A stretch of DNA of 64,000 nt from Mangrovibacterium marinum (GCF_003046625.1 NZ_QAAD01000002.1:62001-126000), one strand, 5' to 3'; positions 17,821 through 26,408 are shown, counted from the stretch's first letter. A program made the numbers and translations. The notes: generated from the letters alone by a model not told the origin.

Positions 17821-18546
17821 TTAGGGCACAATCTCCATCTGATCCATCGGGATAATTTCCTCGCCACGGAAGCGCAACAGCAGGTTAGCCACCGCCAGGG
17901 TATCCTTCTCGCAGTAGCGCACAATGCGGTCGATATCGTTTTCGCCGTAATAAACGCCGGCCACCTGGCTGCCATCAATATCGTCCTTGGGGGTGGGAAT
18001 GTCGAAGGCGGCACACAACACACTCAGCGAGGTATAATTTTTATAATCGCCAAACTTCCACAGTTGCAGGGTGTCCATCAGCTTGTCCTTCACATCCCAG
18101 GGTTTCATGCCGGCAATATTCAGAATAGCCGGAAGCCGCAAGCGGTTAATCAGCGTGCGTCGCGCAATGTACGGATAGTCGAACTCCTGCCCGTTATGGG
18201 CACACAGGCACTTGCCCGGATGCGCGGTAAAGCGGTCGAGCATATTGTTGAAATCGGCCAGCAGCTTGCGTTCATCATCATCGTAAAACGACTTCACCCG
18301 GTAGTAGCGCTCGCCCTTCTTTTGCACCACATAGCCCACCGATATGCACACAATGCGCCCAAACTCGGCGTAAATACCGGCGCGCTCGTACACATCGGCT
18401 GCGGTCTGCTCGTCGTTTCTGAAATAGGTCGATTTTTTCTCCCACAGCTCCCGAAACTTCTCGGGCACATCGGCAAAAACAGGGTACTGTGGCACGGTTT
18501 CGATGTCCAGAAACAGCACATCTTCAATATTCAGATTATTCAGCAT
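17821..18546 (-). CDS. PolB-like 3'-5' exonuclease (DnaQ superfamily)
   Basis: A 241-residue protein of the predicted 3'-5' exonuclease family related to the proofreading domain of family B polymerases. The DEDD residues are visible: VLFLDIETVPQ (Asp and Glu of ExoI, residues 10-20), LCAHNGQEFDYPYIARR (ExoII Asp, about 114-130), and YCEKDTLAVANLLL (ExoIII Asp near 218). There is no polymerase domain. It would degrade single-stranded DNA or RNA ends in the cytoplasm. It starts 5 nt after udk ends, so the two are one operon. Confidence 0.88.
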   Translation of the reverse strand: MLNNLNIEDVLFLDIETVPQYPVFADVPEKFRELWEKKSTYFRNDEQTAADVYERAGIYAEFGRIVCISVGYVVQKKGERYYRVKSFYDDDERKLLADFNNMLDRFTAHPGKCLCAHNGQEFDYPYIARRTLINRLRLPAILNIAGMKPWDVKDKLMDTLQLWKFGDYKNYTSLSVLCAAFDIPTPKDDIDGSQVAGVYYGENDIDRIVRYCEKDTLAVANLLLRFRGEEIIPMDQMEIVP

Positions 18547-18551
18547 CGTAT

Positions 18552-19157
18552 TTAAAGAATTTGTTTGATAAAATTGGTCAAAATGCGGATGGCCACCTCG
18601 TTGTTGCCGCCTTCGGGCACAATCAGGTCGGCAAAGCGCTTGGTGGGCTCAATAAATTGCAGGTGGCTGGGGCGCACGGTTTCCTCGTAGCGCTTCAGGG
18701 TTTCCTGCACATCGCGGCCGCGCTCAACAATGTCGCGCCTAATTACGCGCGCCAGGCGCAGGTCCGAGTCACAATCCACAAACACTTTAATGTCTAAGAG
18801 TTTTCGCAGGCTGGCATTGGCCAAAATCAAAATCCCTTCAATAATCAACACCGGTTTGGGTTGAATGGTGGTTGTTTGGTCCGTGCGGGTGCAGGTCAGG
18901 TACGAGTAGTGCGGCTCGTCAACCGACTGGCCCTTCTTCAACTGCTCAATATGGCGGCTCAGCAGGCTGAACTCGATCGAGTCGGGATGGTCGAAGTTGA
19001 GCAACTGCCGTTCTTCCAGCGGCAGATGGCTGTTATCCTTGTAGTACGAGTCCTGCGAGAGCACCGCCACCTCGTCGGTCGAAAACTGACCGGCAATTTT
19101 TTGCACAACCGTTGTTTTTCCCGAGCCGGTACCCCCGGCAATTCCAATGATGATCAT
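18552..19157 (-). CDS. udk: Uridine kinase
   Basis: A 201-residue uridine/cytidine kinase of pyrimidine salvage. The P-loop is GIAGGTGSGKTTVVQK (residues 4-19). The substrate region is LSQDSYYKDNSHL (about 33-45), then NFDHPDSIEFSLL, and PVLIIEGILIL with the Walker B-like Glu. RRDIVERGRDVQETLKRY is a strong Udk signature. It is followed closely by the exonuclease gene. Confidence 0.96.
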   Translation of the reverse strand: MIIIGIAGGTGSGKTTVVQKIAGQFSTDEVAVLSQDSYYKDNSHLPLEERQLLNFDHPDSIEFSLLSRHIEQLKKGQSVDEPHYSYLTCTRTDQTTTIQPKPVLIIEGILILANASLRKLLDIKVFVDCDSDLRLARVIRRDIVERGRDVQETLKRYEETVRPSHLQFIEPTKRFADLIVPEGGNNEVAIRILTNFIKQIL

Positions 19158-19289
19158 ATTCCGGCAATTTTGATAACCAAAGATAGCCCTTGCATTTATA
19201 TTTTAGTTAACGTTGGCCAAGCTTTATGGCTGCTTAGTTTGAAAGTATTAAATTCGCAGCCAAATTAATCACTTAAAGGAAACGCACGC

Positions 19290-19589
19290 ATGATTAATCA
19301 CGTTGTACTTTTCAAATTCAAAGCCTTCCCGGCCGACGAAAAACAAGCCAAACTAAGCCAACTGAAAAACGCCCTGCTCGGGTTGAAAGACAAAATCGCC
19401 GAACTCCAACATCTGGAAGTGGGCACCAACCACGAGCTGGACGCCAAGTCGTACGACCTCTGCCTGATCAGCCATTTCAACAGCCTGGCCGATCTGAAGG
19501 TCTACGCCGTTCACCCCGAACACCTCAAAGTGCTCGAACTGGTGAAAGCTTACACCGAGCTTCGCGCCGCGGTTGACTACGAATTTTAG
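19290..19589 (+). CDS. Dabb family (stress-responsive alpha/beta barrel) protein
   Basis: A 99-residue single-domain protein opening INHVVLFKFK, with the conserved His and the LKDKIAELQHLEVGTN segment. It ends with the pattern AVHPEHLKVLELVKAY found in Dabb dimeric barrels. The function of most Dabb proteins is unknown; some are induced by stress and some catalyse cyclisations. Located 24 nt before manA and probably cotranscribed with it. Confidence 0.88.
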   Translation: MINHVVLFKFKAFPADEKQAKLSQLKNALLGLKDKIAELQHLEVGTNHELDAKSYDLCLISHFNSLADLKVYAVHPEHLKVLELVKAYTELRAAVDYEF

Positions 19590-19613
19590 CATATTCAAAA
19601 TAAATACCTATCC

Positions 19614-20594
19614 ATGCAGAACCTTTATCCATTAAAGTTTAAAACACGCTACTACGACAAAATCTGGGGCGGACAAAAATTGAAAACCGTCCTGAACAAA
19701 GATTTTGGCGACCTGCCCAATTGTGGCGAAAGTTGGGAATTATCGGGCGTCGAAGGAAACATCTCCGAAGTGAGCAACGGTTTCCTGGCTGGCAACAACC
19801 TCGAAGAGCTTATTGAAGTGTACATGGGCGACCTGGTTGGCGACAAAGTATTCGACCGCTTCAGCGTTGAGTTTCCGCTACTGATTAAATTTATCGATGC
19901 CAACGACGACCTCTCGGTGCAGGTACACCCCGACGATAAACTGTCGAAGGAACGCCACGGGGCCTACGGAAAAACCGAAATGTGGTACGTGCTGCAAGCC
20001 GACAAAGGCGCCAAGCTGAACTGCGGCTTCAACCAACCCATCAGCAAAGAAACCTACCTGCAAAAGGTCGAAAATAAAGAAATCATGGACGTGCTCAACT
20101 TTGTTGAAGTGCAACCAGGCGACGTTTTCTTTATGCCCGCCGGACGTGTTCACGCCATTGGCAAAGGCATTGTAGTGGCCGAAATTCAGCAAACATCCGA
20201 CGTCACTTACCGCATTTACGACTACGACCGCGTGGATGCCAACGGCAAAGGCCGCGAGCTGCACACCGAATGGGCCGTTGATGCCATCGACTTCAGCTAC
20301 CACGAAAACTACAAAACAGAATACAAGGCTGAAAAGAACGCGCGCGCCGAAGTGGTGAAATGCGACTATTTCAACACCGGCCTCATCGAGTTCGACCAAA
20401 CCATCGAAAAAGATATCTATGGTCTCGACTCGTTCGTGATTTACATCTGCGTGGAAGGCGAATACGAAATCAGCACACCCACACACACCGAAACGGTGAA
20501 ACTGGGCGAAACAATTCTGGTTCCGGCATCCGTACACCAGTATAAGCTGAAACCAATCAGCCCGAACGTAAAAGTTTTGGAAGTCCATTTATAA
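19614..20594 (+). CDS. manA: Mannose-6-phosphate isomerase, class I
   Basis: A 326-residue cupin enzyme that interconverts mannose 6-phosphate and fructose 6-phosphate using zinc. Metal ligands are in LSVQVHPDD (Gln and His), KTEMWYVL (Glu) and MPAGRVHAIGKG (His). The catalytic Arg is in TSDVTYRIYDYDR. The length matches the short Bacillus/Bacteroides form. It would supply mannose for GDP-sugars or feed mannose into glycolysis. The stop codon touches the heptamer repeat array at 20595. Confidence 0.93.
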   Translation: MQNLYPLKFKTRYYDKIWGGQKLKTVLNKDFGDLPNCGESWELSGVEGNISEVSNGFLAGNNLEELIEVYMGDLVGDKVFDRFSVEFPLLIKFIDANDDLSVQVHPDDKLSKERHGAYGKTEMWYVLQADKGAKLNCGFNQPISKETYLQKVENKEIMDVLNFVEVQPGDVFFMPAGRVHAIGKGIVVAEIQQTSDVTYRIYDYDRVDANGKGRELHTEWAVDAIDFSYHENYKTEYKAEKNARAEVVKCDYFNTGLIEFDQTIEKDIYGLDSFVIYICVEGEYEISTPTHTETVKLGETILVPASVHQYKLKPISPNVKVLEVHL

Positions 20595-20826
20595 GAGTCG
20601 TGAGTCGTGAGTCGTGAGTCGAGAGTAATGAGTCGTGAGTAATGAGTAATGAGTCGTGAGTAATGAGTAACAAGTTACCAGTAACGAGCAACCAGTAACC
20701 AGTAACGAGTAACGAGTAACAAGCTACAAGCTACAAGTCGCGAGTCAACGAACGCACTCGTGGCTCCTGTCTCAAGACTCACGTCTCCTGTCTCACGACT
20801 CAAGACTCAAGACTCACGTCTCAAGA
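20595..20826. repeat. Paired 7-bp tandem arrays in opposite orientation
   Basis: Directly after the manA stop, about twenty 7-nt units start here, mostly GAGTCGT, GAGTAAT, GAGTAAC, CAGTAAC and AAGCTAC, in unbroken phase to about 20745. After a short spacer a second array of ten units runs 20757-20826 (CTCACGT, CTCAAGA, CTCCTGT, CTCACGA), which is the same motif on the other strand. The two halves are imperfectly complementary and could form a long hairpin. It is A-rich on its 3' side (20826-20834). It fills the manA-engB gap and codes for nothing I can support. Confidence 0.92.
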
Positions 20827-20852
20827 AAAAAAAACAATTTTAAACAAAAGGA

Positions 20853-21464
20853 ATGCTGGAAGTTAAAACGGCCCGCTTTTTAATGAGTAACTCGAGCGTA
20901 CACAAGTGCCCCGAGGCTAACATGCCCGAATTTGCCTTTATCGGCCGATCGAATGTAGGCAAGTCGTCGCTGATCAATATGATCACCAACCATAAAAAAC
21001 TGGCTAAGACTTCAGGCCGCCCGGGGAAAACGCAACTGATCAACCACTTTGTCATCAACGACAACTGGTACCTGGTCGATTTACCCGGATACGGCTACGC
21101 CAAAGTGTCGAAAGACCAAAAAAACAAGTTTCAGGCCTACATTGCCGATTACATTATTAACCGGGCCAACCTGTACTGCCTGTTTGTGTTGATCGACAGC
21201 CGCCACGAACCCCAAAAAATTGATGTGGAGTTCATCGAATGGCTGGGCGAGAAACAAATTCCTTTTGCCCTGATCTTCACCAAAGCCGACAAGCTGGGGA
21301 AAAACCAACTGCAAAGCAACGTTGCGCATTACCGCAAACAGTTGCTCAAAAGCTGGGAAGAATTACCCCCCATCCTGTTGAGCTCGTCAACCAGCGGATT
21401 GGGAAAAGAAGAAATCCTTGGTTTTATCGCAGAAACCGCCCCTGAATTAAACAATATCGATTAA
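20853..21464 (+). CDS. engB: YihA/EngB ribosome-biogenesis GTPase
   Basis: A 203-residue TRAFAC GTPase needed for large ribosomal subunit assembly. G1 is GRSNVGKSSL (about residues 32-41), G2 is the TSGRPGKTQ loop, G3 is DLPGYGYAKV and G4 is TKADKL. The length and motif order are typical. It follows the heptamer repeat arrays by about 26 nt. The poly-A plus TAAACAAAAGGA leader just before the ATG is typical of the phylum. Confidence 0.96.
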   Translation: MLEVKTARFLMSNSSVHKCPEANMPEFAFIGRSNVGKSSLINMITNHKKLAKTSGRPGKTQLINHFVINDNWYLVDLPGYGYAKVSKDQKNKFQAYIADYIINRANLYCLFVLIDSRHEPQKIDVEFIEWLGEKQIPFALIFTKADKLGKNQLQSNVAHYRKQLLKSWEELPPILLSSSTSGLGKEEILGFIAETAPELNNID

Positions 21465-21554
21465 CGCTTCGCCGAGAAGCTAAAAGCCTGAGGATGCGCA
21501 AATAAAAATGCAGCATGGCGGCGTGTTTTTTACACGACCATTTGAAGTTTTTTT

Positions 21555-21562
21555 TACCTTTG
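21555..21562 (+). promoter_or_regulatory. Candidate -7 box of prs
   Basis: TACCTTTG matches TAnnTTTG and lies 36 nt before the prs start at 21599. A T-rich stretch at 21525-21531 stands where a -33 element would be but is not a clean TTG. Confidence 0.5.
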
Positions 21563-21598
21563 CGACCATCTTCAAGGCACTTAATAAAAAACGTTAAT

Positions 21599-22537
21599 AT
21601 GGGAAGCAAGAAACCCCTTAAGATTTTCACCGGAACAGCCACAACGTATTTAACATCAAAAATTTGCAACAGCATCGGAGTCGACTTGGGAACCTCAAGT
21701 TGCCCGGTATTTGCTGACGGAGAGTTCGAGCCCTGCTTCGAAGAAACAATCCGTGGATCGCATGTTTTCCTGGTTCAGTCAACCTTTCCACCCAGCGACA
21801 ACCTGATGGAATTGTTACTGATGATTGATGCCGCCAAACGTGCATCGGCCTACAAAATTATCGCTGTGCTGCCCTACTTTGGTTTTGCCCGCCAGGATCG
21901 CAAGGACAAACCGCGTGTTTCAATCGGCGCCAAACTGGTAGCCGACTTACTTTCAGCGGCCGGCGTCGACCGTATTATCACCATGGACCTGCATGCCGAT
22001 CAAATTCAGGGATTCTTCAATGTTCCTGTTGATCATCTTTTTGCATCGGCATTGTTCATTCCGTTCATCAAAAAAATGGGTCTGCGCGACGTTGTGATCG
22101 CCTCGCCTGACGTAGGTGGTACCAAACGCGCCAACACCTATGCAAAAATGCTCGGCGTCGATATGGTTATTTGCCACAAATCGCGCGCAAAAGCCAACGT
22201 CATCGACAGCATGACCCTGATCGGCGATGTTCGCGATAAAGACGTCATCCTGGTGGACGACCTGATTGATACCGCCGGAACCATTACAACAGCTGCCGGC
22301 CTGATGGTGAAAGAAGGGGCTAACTCGGTTCGTGCCTTTGCTGCTCACGGATTGCTTTCCGAACCAGCTTACGAACGCATCGAAAACTCGGCATTGCAGG
22401 AAGTGTATTTCACCGATTCAATTCCGCCAAAAAGAGAGTCTTCAAAAATTAAATACATCTCAGTAGCCGATGCTATCGGAGAAGCCATCATGCGGGTATA
22501 TAAAAATGAGTCTATCAGCTCCTTGTTTTTCAAGTAA
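21599..22537 (+). CDS. prs: Ribose-phosphate pyrophosphokinase
   Basis: Makes PRPP from ribose 5-phosphate and ATP for nucleotide, His and Trp synthesis. I chose the Met at 21599 (MGSKKPLKIFTGT), giving 312 residues, the family norm; the open frame extends 28 codons upstream through the promoter. Visible motifs are YFGFARQDRKDKPRVSI (flexible loop), ITMDLHADQIQGFF (divalent-metal site) and VILVDDLIDTAGTI (PRPP-binding loop). A single gene followed by the rplY promoter. Confidence 0.96.
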   Translation: MGSKKPLKIFTGTATTYLTSKICNSIGVDLGTSSCPVFADGEFEPCFEETIRGSHVFLVQSTFPPSDNLMELLLMIDAAKRASAYKIIAVLPYFGFARQDRKDKPRVSIGAKLVADLLSAAGVDRIITMDLHADQIQGFFNVPVDHLFASALFIPFIKKMGLRDVVIASPDVGGTKRANTYAKMLGVDMVICHKSRAKANVIDSMTLIGDVRDKDVILVDDLIDTAGTITTAAGLMVKEGANSVRAFAAHGLLSEPAYERIENSALQEVYFTDSIPPKRESSKIKYISVADAIGEAIMRVYKNESISSLFFK

Positions 22538-22550
22538 TTTTATATCTTTG
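22523..22550 (+). promoter_or_regulatory. Promoter of rplY
   Basis: TTG at 22523-22525, 17 nt spacer, then TATCTTTG at 22543-22550: a close match to the Bacteroidota promoter. The -33 element lies inside the 3' end of prs. Confidence 0.65.
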
Positions 22551-22652
22551 CACCGCTTTTTCCGCACGGCATGAAGTTATGTATGCTGTTTGCCCTTTCA
22601 CCGAAAAGGGAGGACTGAGTACCATAATTATTAATTTTAGATTTATACAACA
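22551..22652 (+). promoter_or_regulatory. Leader of rplY with a hairpin
   Basis: A leader of about 100 nt between the promoter and the rplY start. It holds a hairpin CCCTTT(CACCGA)AAAGGG at 22593-22610 followed by GAGGACTGAG, with no T run, so it is not a terminator. Such a leader could be autoregulatory, as for many ribosomal protein genes, but this is inference only. Confidence 0.4.
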
Positions 22653-23249
22653 ATGAAATCAGTAGCGATTACAGGCGAATTAAGAACCGCCATTGGTAAA
22701 AAAGATTCTAAGAGATTAAGAAACGAAGAAAAAGTGCCTTGTGTACTTTACGGTGGCCAAGAGCCCATTCACTTCCAGGCCGATGTTGCGGAATTCCGCA
22801 AAGTCGTTTATACGCCGAACGTTTACTTGGTAAACCTGACCATTGCAGGTAAAGAGTATACTGCTATTATGCAAGACGTGCAATGGCACCCGGTTGACGA
22901 ACAACTGCTTCACGTTGACTTCCTGGCGATTGACGAAACAAAACCAATTAAAGTTGAAGTTCCGATCAAAGTAACAGGTTATGCAAAAGGTATGCGTGCC
23001 GGTGGTAAAATGAAATTGAACCTGCGTCGTTTGAAAGTGAAAGCTTTGGCAAAAGACCTTCCGGATTCAATTACATTGAAAATTGACGATCTGGAATTGG
23101 GACAATCAATTAAAGTAGGTCAAATCGAGGTTGAAAACATGGAAATCCTGAATTCAAAATCAATTCCTGCTGTAACCATCATGATTACACGTGCTGCACG
23201 TGCTGCCATGAATGCCGCTGCCGCTGCTGCTACTCCGAAGAAAAAGTAA
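22653..23249 (+). CDS. rplY: 50S ribosomal protein L25 (Ctc type, with TL5 domain)
   Basis: A 198-residue L25/general stress protein Ctc. The N-terminal 5S-rRNA-binding L25 domain spans about residues 5-90 (RTAIGKKDSKRLRNEEKVPC, VQWHPVDEQLLHVDFL). The C-terminal TL5 beta domain follows to about residue 180. The tail is low-complexity Ala-rich with a basic end (AAAAAATPKKK). It stabilises 5S rRNA in the large subunit. It has its own promoter and precedes pth, a common pairing. Confidence 0.96.
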   Translation: MKSVAITGELRTAIGKKDSKRLRNEEKVPCVLYGGQEPIHFQADVAEFRKVVYTPNVYLVNLTIAGKEYTAIMQDVQWHPVDEQLLHVDFLAIDETKPIKVEVPIKVTGYAKGMRAGGKMKLNLRRLKVKALAKDLPDSITLKIDDLELGQSIKVGQIEVENMEILNSKSIPAVTIMITRAARAAMNAAAAAATPKKK

Positions 23250-23315
23250 TTCAACCTTTTTCTGAAGCATAATTGCAACGTATCAATTGGCATTTAAAAC
23301 GGATACTATTTTAGA

Positions 23316-23882
23316 ATGAAATATCTGATAACCGGGTTGGGAAATCCGGGTAAGGAATACGAAAACACCCGTCATAACATCGGGTTTAAAATATTGGACG
23401 CTCTGGCAGATGCGTCCAATATTGTTTTTAGCGATAGCCGTTACGGCTGGGTTGCTGAGTTTTCGTACAAAGCCCGGACTTTCATTTTATTGAAGCCAAC
23501 CACCTACATGAACCTTAGCGGCAAAGCTGTCCGCTACTGGATGCAGGAAGAAAAAATAAAAACGGAAAATCTGCTGGTACTTGCCGACGACCTGGCACTG
23601 CCCTTCGGCAGCTTGCGCCTGCGCGGCAAAGGGGGCTCGGCGGGTCATAACGGCCTGAAAAGCATTGAAGAATGCCTGGGGAGAAATGACTACGCCCGCC
23701 TGCGCTTCGGCATTGGCGACGATTTCCACCGCGGGCAACAAGTCAACCACGTGCTCGGCGAATGGAGCAAAGACGAAGCGCTGGATTTGCCCCTGAAGAT
23801 TGACACCTGCATTGAAATCATCAAAAGTTTTGGCACCATCGGCGTGGCCCGAACAATGAACGAATTCAACAAACGCAAATAA
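23316..23882 (+). CDS. pth: Peptidyl-tRNA hydrolase
   Basis: A 188-residue enzyme that frees tRNA from prematurely released peptidyl-tRNA. It has GLGNPGKEYENTRHNIGF (residues 7-24, with the catalytic His), KPTTYMNLSGKAV, ADDLALPFG and GGSAGHNGLKSIEE. Length is standard. Its stop codon TAATG overlaps the start of the next gene by one base, indicating coupled translation. Confidence 0.97.
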   Translation: MKYLITGLGNPGKEYENTRHNIGFKILDALADASNIVFSDSRYGWVAEFSYKARTFILLKPTTYMNLSGKAVRYWMQEEKIKTENLLVLADDLALPFGSLRLRGKGGSAGHNGLKSIEECLGRNDYARLRFGIGDDFHRGQQVNHVLGEWSKDEALDLPLKIDTCIEIIKSFGTIGVARTMNEFNKRK

Positions 23883-24292
23883 TGGAACAACAAGTACGAA
23901 TCGATAAATGGTTATGGGCTGTGCGGCTTTTTAAAACCAGAAGCCAGGCCACCGAAGCCTGTAAAAAGGGGCGGATTATTGTCGATAAAATACAAGTTAA
24001 GCCATCGCGGATGATTAAAACCGGCGATATTGTACAAATCAAAAAATCGCCGGTCACCTACAGCTTCAAAGTATTGGGCTTGATTGAAAAGCGCGTAGGT
24101 GCCAAGCTGGTGGCCGAATATATGAAAGATGTCACCCCGCCCGAGGAACTGGAAATCCTGGAAATGCAGAAGCACATGCTTACCCTGCAACGCGACCGCG
24201 GAACCGGCCGCCCAACCAAAAAAGAGCGCCGCGATCTGGACGACTTCTTCGAAACCGACGACCACAACAACTGGGACGACTGGGAGGCTTAA
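23882..24292 (+). CDS. S4-domain RNA-binding protein (Hsp15-like)
   Basis: A 136-residue protein whose first 60 residues are an S4 domain: VRIDKWLWAVRLFKTRSQA, CKKGRIIVDKIQVKPSRMI, GDIVQI. The C-terminal half is basic then acidic (ending ETDDHNNWDDWEA). Hsp15 binds free 50S subunits carrying nascent peptidyl-tRNA. The coupling to pth, which acts on the same kind of substrate, supports a related quality-control role here. A ribosome-associated function is likely, exact role inferred. Confidence 0.9.
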   Translation: MEQQVRIDKWLWAVRLFKTRSQATEACKKGRIIVDKIQVKPSRMIKTGDIVQIKKSPVTYSFKVLGLIEKRVGAKLVAEYMKDVTPPEELEILEMQKHMLTLQRDRGTGRPTKKERRDLDDFFETDDHNNWDDWEA

Positions 24293-24371
24293 TTGATTCG
24301 TGATTATTGAAATTTCAAGAATGTCTTTTCATTCCTGAAATTTGGAATTTGAAACCTGATTTTTTGACATT

Positions 24372-24914
24372 ATGCTGATTGCTAAAGAAAAACGGAAAAC
24401 AAATATCGCTGAATACATTCTCTATATCTGGCAGCTGGAAGATCTGTTCCGCGCTTTGGATTTCGATATGGAGAAGATTGGATCAACCCTGGTTTCGCAG
24501 TTCAAGGTGGACGAAAACACGCGACTCGACATTTACCAGTACTATAAAAACATGGTATTGATGATGGAGAAAGAACAAGTGAAGCAAAGCGGCCATATTC
24601 AGGCGATTGTCAACCTGACCAGCGACCTGAACGACTTTCACCTGAATCTGTTAAAATCGACAGCCGACCCGGCTTACCGATCGTTGTACCAAATTGCCAA
24701 GCCGCTGCTCGATGAGTTTCGCTTAAAAAGCAACGATGTGAATGCCGACGATGTTCAGGTTGCCCTGCAGTCGCTTTACGGGCTCATCCTCTTAAAACTT
24801 CAGCAGAAACCCATCAGCCCGGGCACCGAACAGGCAACAGCGCATATCAGCAAGCTGATGGCTCACCTGGCAGCACGATACAAACAATTTGAAGAGGGAG
24901 ATTTTGAACTCTAA
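24372..24914 (+). CDS. DUF4924 family protein
   Basis: A 180-residue, mostly helical soluble protein starting MLIAKEKRKTNIAEYILYIWQLEDLFRA, the DUF4924 opening seen across Bacteroidota. No catalytic motif, signal peptide or membrane segment is visible. It lies 79 nt downstream of the S4 protein in the same direction. Function unknown. Its stop codon is followed by a perfect 8-bp inverted repeat (24916-24923 with 24934-24941) that overlaps the convergent gene's stop and lacks a T run. Confidence 0.8.
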   Translation: MLIAKEKRKTNIAEYILYIWQLEDLFRALDFDMEKIGSTLVSQFKVDENTRLDIYQYYKNMVLMMEKEQVKQSGHIQAIVNLTSDLNDFHLNLLKSTADPAYRSLYQIAKPLLDEFRLKSNDVNADDVQVALQSLYGLILLKLQQKPISPGTEQATAHISKLMAHLAARYKQFEEGDFEL

Positions 24915-24927
24915 CAGCGTTTCCGGA

Positions 24928-25335
24928 TTATAAGAAACGCTCCTGCATCTTCGCATCCGGCACAAAACACGATTTTCGCCGGCCAAACCAGGCATATCGG
25001 CGGGCAGCGATCCACCGATAAATCGCTTTATTCCAGCGACGGGGCAAAAAGCGCCCAATAGTGAAAATACGATGAACACCGCCCAGGGCGGCAGCAATCC
25101 GAAATACAGCATCGGCGTACAGGTAGGCCTGGTCACCCTCAATGAGCACCACGGAATCGACAGAATCGGCTATCTGATAATCGGCTCTTAACTTCCGGCC
25201 TGTCGGGCTGTTGAGCGAACAAAATAAGAAACGGGCTTTCGGATCGTGCCGAAGAATATACTGAACCAGGCCACTGCACAAGTGACAATATCCGTCGAAC
25301 AAAATCAAACTTTTGCCTTCCGGAACCGGCATCAC
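24928..25335 (-). CDS. DCC family thiol-disulfide oxidoreductase-like protein (DUF393)
   Basis: A 135-residue protein with the DCC signature near the N-terminus: ILFDGYCHLCSGLVQYILRHD, where CHLC forms the predicted redox pair (about residues 17-20). It continues with FLFCSLNSPTGR and a YLYADAVFRIAAALGG helix typical of the family. Probably a thioredoxin-fold oxidoreductase in the cytoplasm. It overlaps the amidase gene by 4 nt and is cotranscribed with it. Confidence 0.88.
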   Translation of the reverse strand: MMPVPEGKSLILFDGYCHLCSGLVQYILRHDPKARFLFCSLNSPTGRKLRADYQIADSVDSVVLIEGDQAYLYADAVFRIAAALGGVHRIFTIGRFLPRRWNKAIYRWIAARRYAWFGRRKSCFVPDAKMQERFL

Positions 25336-26408
25336 TTATTGTTTTTAAAATCTTTGATTAAACCGTCGCATAGCCAGTTGGCCAGCGCCTGGCGGTTGTC
25401 GCCCAGCATAAAACGTTGCTGATCGCGGCTGTGATTGATATTTCCCAGCTCAATAAACACCGCTGCCGGATAAGAGTATTTCAACACAAACAGATTCCGA
25501 TCCGATACTGTTCCGTGATAGCCCCGGTTAGGTTGGTGATAGTCGTATTTTTGCTTGAAGGTTTGCTGCAAGTTGGTAGCCAGCTTTTTGCCGGTTTTAC
25601 TGCGTTTATCGTGATAAAAGAACACATCAATATTTTCACCTTTACTTCTGGAGTCGACATGAATAACCACCAGCCGTTGAAAACTGCCTTTGTTCGCCAC
25701 ATATAACTTATTTACCGCATCTTTACGCTGCCGCAAGCGCGACATCTGACTGCGCGGAATCGCTCGCCCCGGGTAACAAAGCTCATTCTGATCGTGCGCC
25801 AGGATTCGCTCATCACGAATTCCGTCTTCCTTATCCTGAATAATCATATAAACTTTGGCCCCCCGTTCTTCCAAGGCACGCGACAGGCGCAAGGTAACAT
25901 CGTAGGCATACTCATCTTCACACAGCAAGTGATTCCCCAGATGACCTATCGCCCCCGGATCGGGTCCGCCATGCCCACTAATCAGGTAATAAACCGCCCC
26001 TTTCAGCGAGTGATCTTCAATAATAACCCGCTCGTACTTACTGCCATAAAGCTTATTTACCACGCTGGCCTTAGCCGACGAACTGCCGGCGGCTACCGGT
26101 TGCGCACTGGTCTGCCCCTGGCGCGAGTCGTCGCCACCTGCCTCAACCGGCAAACGATAAGTCTGCCCGATGAACACGGCATTGTTCCGCCCCAGTTTCT
26201 CCTTGTTCAAGGCGATAAACGCATTCAGGTATTTGCCCGGCGCCAGTCCGTGACGCTTTAAAATTGAATAGATACCGTCGCCGCGTTGCGCTTTCGCCGT
26301 GGGGTAATCCTGGGCCTGAGCAATCGTTACACTTAAAAAAGTTAATATGATTATCGCACAAAATTTAGGCGCTTTTAGCCGGAAATAATTTACTTTTAAC
26401 TCTTTCAT
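25332..26408 (-). CDS. N-acetylmuramoyl-L-alanine amidase with LysM-like region
   Basis: Starting at Met 26408 the protein has 358 residues: a signal peptide (MKELKVNYFRLKAPKFCAII..., ending TIAQAQ), a LysM-like repeat (RGDGIYSILKRHGLAPG ... FIGQTYRLP), a Ser/Ala-rich linker, and an Amidase_3 domain. The domain has ISGHGGPDPGA (zinc His), EDEYAYDVTLRL (zinc Glu), VIHVDSRSKGEN (second zinc His) and FIELGNINHSRDQ (catalytic Glu). It cleaves the peptide from glycan in peptidoglycan during cell separation or turnover. An upstream Met at 26465 is possible but destroys the signal-peptide layout. Confidence 0.9.
   Translation of the reverse strand: MKELKVNYFRLKAPKFCAIIILTFLSVTIAQAQDYPTAKAQRGDGIYSILKRHGLAPGKYLNAFIALNKEKLGRNNAVFIGQTYRLPVEAGGDDSRQGQTSAQPVAAGSSSAKASVVNKLYGSKYERVIIEDHSLKGAVYYLISGHGGPDPGAIGHLGNHLLCEDEYAYDVTLRLSRALEERGAKVYMIIQDKEDGIRDERILAHDQNELCYPGRAIPRSQMSRLRQRKDAVNKLYVANKGSFQRLVVIHVDSRSKGENIDVFFYHDKRSKTGKKLATNLQQTFKQKYDYHQPNRGYHGTVSDRNLFVLKYSYPAAVFIELGNINHSRDQQRFMLGDNRQALANWLCDGLIKDFKNNK

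Noticed and set aside
17414-18023. Minus-strand frames reading SSGG- or Trp/Arg-rich repeats through the 21-bp array
   Set aside because: A period of 21 (a multiple of 3) with few stops opens several frames automatically. Their composition (Ser-Gly or Trp-Arg-Lys rich) is not protein-like, and one frame runs into the exonuclease gene from behind.
20595-20826. CRISPR array
   Set aside because: Units are 7 nt and contiguous, with no unique spacers and no cas genes.
24916-24941. Terminator after DUF4924
   Set aside because: The 8-bp stem is perfect, but no T run follows on either strand and it overlaps the stop codon of the convergent gene.
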